Origin: Propionivibrio limicola
GTDB taxonomy: Bacteria; Pseudomonadota; Gammaproteobacteria; Burkholderiales; Rhodocyclaceae
DNA length: 64,000 nucleotides
Direction of reading: 5' to 3'
Assembly: GCF_009469695.1 (NCBI RefSeq)
Contig: NZ_SSSR01000003.1
Location: 1-64,000 of the forward strand
Shown: positions 62,749-64,000 of the stretch, in pieces
How positions within the stretch are numbered: the stretch's first letter is position 1
Layout: each line of letters begins with the position of its first letter
Made by a program: the position numbers and the translations under genes
The notes under the pieces: model-generated
Seen by the model: only the letters and a program-made list of their open reading frames with translations
What the model was told of the DNA's origin: nothing
Databases searched by the model: none

Positions 62749-63422
62749 ACGTTTCGCAAGACCTCTCCATCCTGCATCTGATCCTCAACGCCAGCGCCGT
62801 CGTCCAGGCGGTGATGTTGATGCTGGCCAGCGTTTCCTTCATGTCCTGGTACTACATTTTCCGTAAGTGGTTTACGGTCAAGGAAGCGCGCGAGCAGACC
62901 GAATTTTTCGAGCGCGACTTCTGGAGCGGCGGCGACCTGAACGCGCTCTACCAGAATGCCACCAGCAACCGGCACGAGACGGGCAGCATGGAGCGCATCT
63001 TCGAATCCGGCTTCCGCGAATTCACCAAGCTGCGCGGCCAGAAGAACCTCGATCCGAAGGACGTGATCGACGGCTCGCGCCGTGCGATGCGCGCCACTTA
63101 CCAGCGCGAGGTCGACCAAATCGATTCGCATCTTGCCTTCCTCGCCTCGGTCGGCTCGGTCAGTCCGTACGTTGGCCTTTTTGGCACGGTGTGGGGGATC
63201 ATGCATGCGTTCCGCGGGCTGTCCAACGTCGGGCAGGCGACGCTGTCGACCGTCGCGCCGGGCATCGCCGAAGCACTGGTGGCGACTGCCATCGGCCTCT
63301 TTGCCGCGATTCCGGCCGTCGTCGCCTACAACCGCTTCTCGCACGAGATCGACCGTCTGTCGACGCGCTTCGAGTCGTTCATGGAAGAGTTCTCCAACAT
63401 TCTGCAACGCCAGATGCGCTAA
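62745..63422 (+). CDS. tolQ: Tol-Pal system proton-channel subunit TolQ
   Basis: A 225-residue membrane protein with three membrane segments, part of the motor that tightens the outer membrane at division. VGSVSPYVGLFGTVWGIMHA and GIAEALVATAIGLFAAIPAV are the conserved channel helices. Confidence 0.96.
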   Translation: MNVSQDLSILHLILNASAVVQAVMLMLASVSFMSWYYIFRKWFTVKEAREQTEFFERDFWSGGDLNALYQNATSNRHETGSMERIFESGFREFTKLRGQKNLDPKDVIDGSRRAMRATYQREVDQIDSHLAFLASVGSVSPYVGLFGTVWGIMHAFRGLSNVGQATLSTVAPGIAEALVATAIGLFAAIPAVVAYNRFSHEIDRLSTRFESFMEEFSNILQRQMR

Positions 63423-63434
63423 GCCGGAGTTGCC

Positions 63435-63839
63435 ATGCGTCCCCGCCGCCTGAAAAACGAAATCAACGTTGTTCCCTACATCGACGTCATGCTCGTGCTG
63501 CTCGTCATCTTCATGGTGACGGCGCCGATGATGAACACGGCCAGTATTGATGTGCCGTCGGCCGGCAAGACGAAGCAGGCGCCGATGGATGCGATCTACC
63601 TCAATATCGATGCGGACAAGGCGTTCTCCCTTACCGAGAACGGGAAGACCGGCGGCCAACTCAGTGAAACCGAGGCGTTCGAGAGGATTGCCGACGCCAT
63701 GGACAAAAACGCCGAGCAGCCCGTCCTCATCAACGCGGACAAGAATCTGAAATACGAAGTCGTCGTACATACGATGGATGCGTTGCGCAAGCAGAACGTC
63801 AAGAACGTCAGTCTTCTCGTGCAAACGACCGGTAAATAG
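63435..63839 (+). CDS. tolR: Tol-Pal system subunit TolR
   Basis: A 134-residue protein. One membrane helix (about 15-35, VVPYIDVMLVLLVIFMVTAP) carries the Asp that passes protons; a periplasmic domain follows. It starts 12 bases after tolQ. Confidence 0.96.
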   Translation: MRPRRLKNEINVVPYIDVMLVLLVIFMVTAPMMNTASIDVPSAGKTKQAPMDAIYLNIDADKAFSLTENGKTGGQLSETEAFERIADAMDKNAEQPVLINADKNLKYEVVVHTMDALRKQNVKNVSLLVQTTGK

Positions 63840-63853
63840 GCAAAGCGGACGCC

Positions 63854-64000
63854 GTGAATAGCCATCAGCCTCTGCAATACGATGAGCCGACCAACAAGGC
63901 GGCGCTTGCCCTTTCTGCGGCAGTGCACGCCGTGCTCTTGGTGGTGCTGTTTTTCGGTGTGCAATGGAAGAATGAGCAACCGGGCGGTATTCCCGTCGAT
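63854..64000 (+). CDS. tolA: start of TolA (cut by the window edge)
   Basis: The first 49 codons of a frame starting with GTG at 63854, 14 bases after tolR. A short cytoplasmic part is followed by a membrane segment (AALALSAAVHAVLLVVLFFG). The S(x)3H(x)6LxxS-type motif by which TolA contacts TolQ and TolR is visible only in part (LSAAVHAVLLVVLFF). Position and layout identify TolA. Confidence 0.85.
   Translation, partial: MNSHQPLQYDEPTNKAALALSAAVHAVLLVVLFFGVQWKNEQPGGIPVD

Overview
The window is a stretch of proteobacterial chromosome, most likely from a betaproteobacterium of the Rhodocyclales type. The reasons are the ribosomal gene order, the protein sequences (for example the beta-subunit rifampicin region with Thr where E. 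coli has Asn518, and S8 starting [11 protein letters not shown]), the lipopolysaccharide core genes next to metK, and the ruvC-ruvA-ruvB-ybgC-tol cluster. This assignment is by eye and was not checked by any search. Most of the sequence is core genome. I see no CRISPR array, prophage, insertion sequence or rRNA gene.

Layout. Positions 1-5.8 kb hold accessory genes: an SDR-type protein, a ferredoxin-type flavoprotein reductase, an EAL-like/HDOD protein, a spermidine-synthase-fold protein, an orphan NarL-type response regulator and a membrane methyltransferase-like protein. From 5.85 kb a strong promoter starts tRNA-Tyr, tRNA-Gly, tRNA-Thr, tuf, tRNA-Trp, secE and nusG. Next come the L11/beta operon (rplK, rplA, rplJ, rplL, rpoB, rpoC), the str operon (rpsL, rpsG, fusA and a second tuf), the S10 operon, the spc operon with secY, infA and rpmJ, and the alpha operon ending at rplQ (38.2 kb). 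Together these 38 or so genes make much of the ribosome, RNA polymerase, EF-Tu, EF-G and the Sec channel.

From 38.3 to 51 kb lie a DUF2802-like protein, a SPOR protein, a TPR protein, ridA, recG, an LplT/Aas-type transporter, ubiA, and a cyclic-di-GMP block: an HD-GYP phosphodiesterase, an NMT1-type periplasmic binding protein, and a very large fusion protein (PhnD-like binding domain, membrane segment, two PAS, GGDEF, EAL and a zinc-binding CZB domain). metK follows on the minus strand behind a structured leader.

From 52.5 to 58.6 kb is a lipid A/inner-core locus: an LpxL-type acyltransferase, WaaG, WaaP and a protein with two kinase domains in tandem, facing msbA. The window ends with ruvC, ruvA, an AI-2E family permease, ruvB, ybgC, tolQ, tolR and the start of tolA.

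The most interesting points are non-coding: perfect TATAAT boxes in the loops of two terminator-like hairpins (rpsJ-rplC and rpsQ-rplN), a long inverted repeat between rplL and rpoB that resembles an RNase III processing site, a metK leader that can hide its own ribosome binding site, and a GCAGAG-rich palindromic element between ruvC and ruvA. The most interesting protein is the 1162-residue periplasmic-binding/GGDEF/EAL/CZB sensor, coupled to a second binding protein with no transporter nearby.
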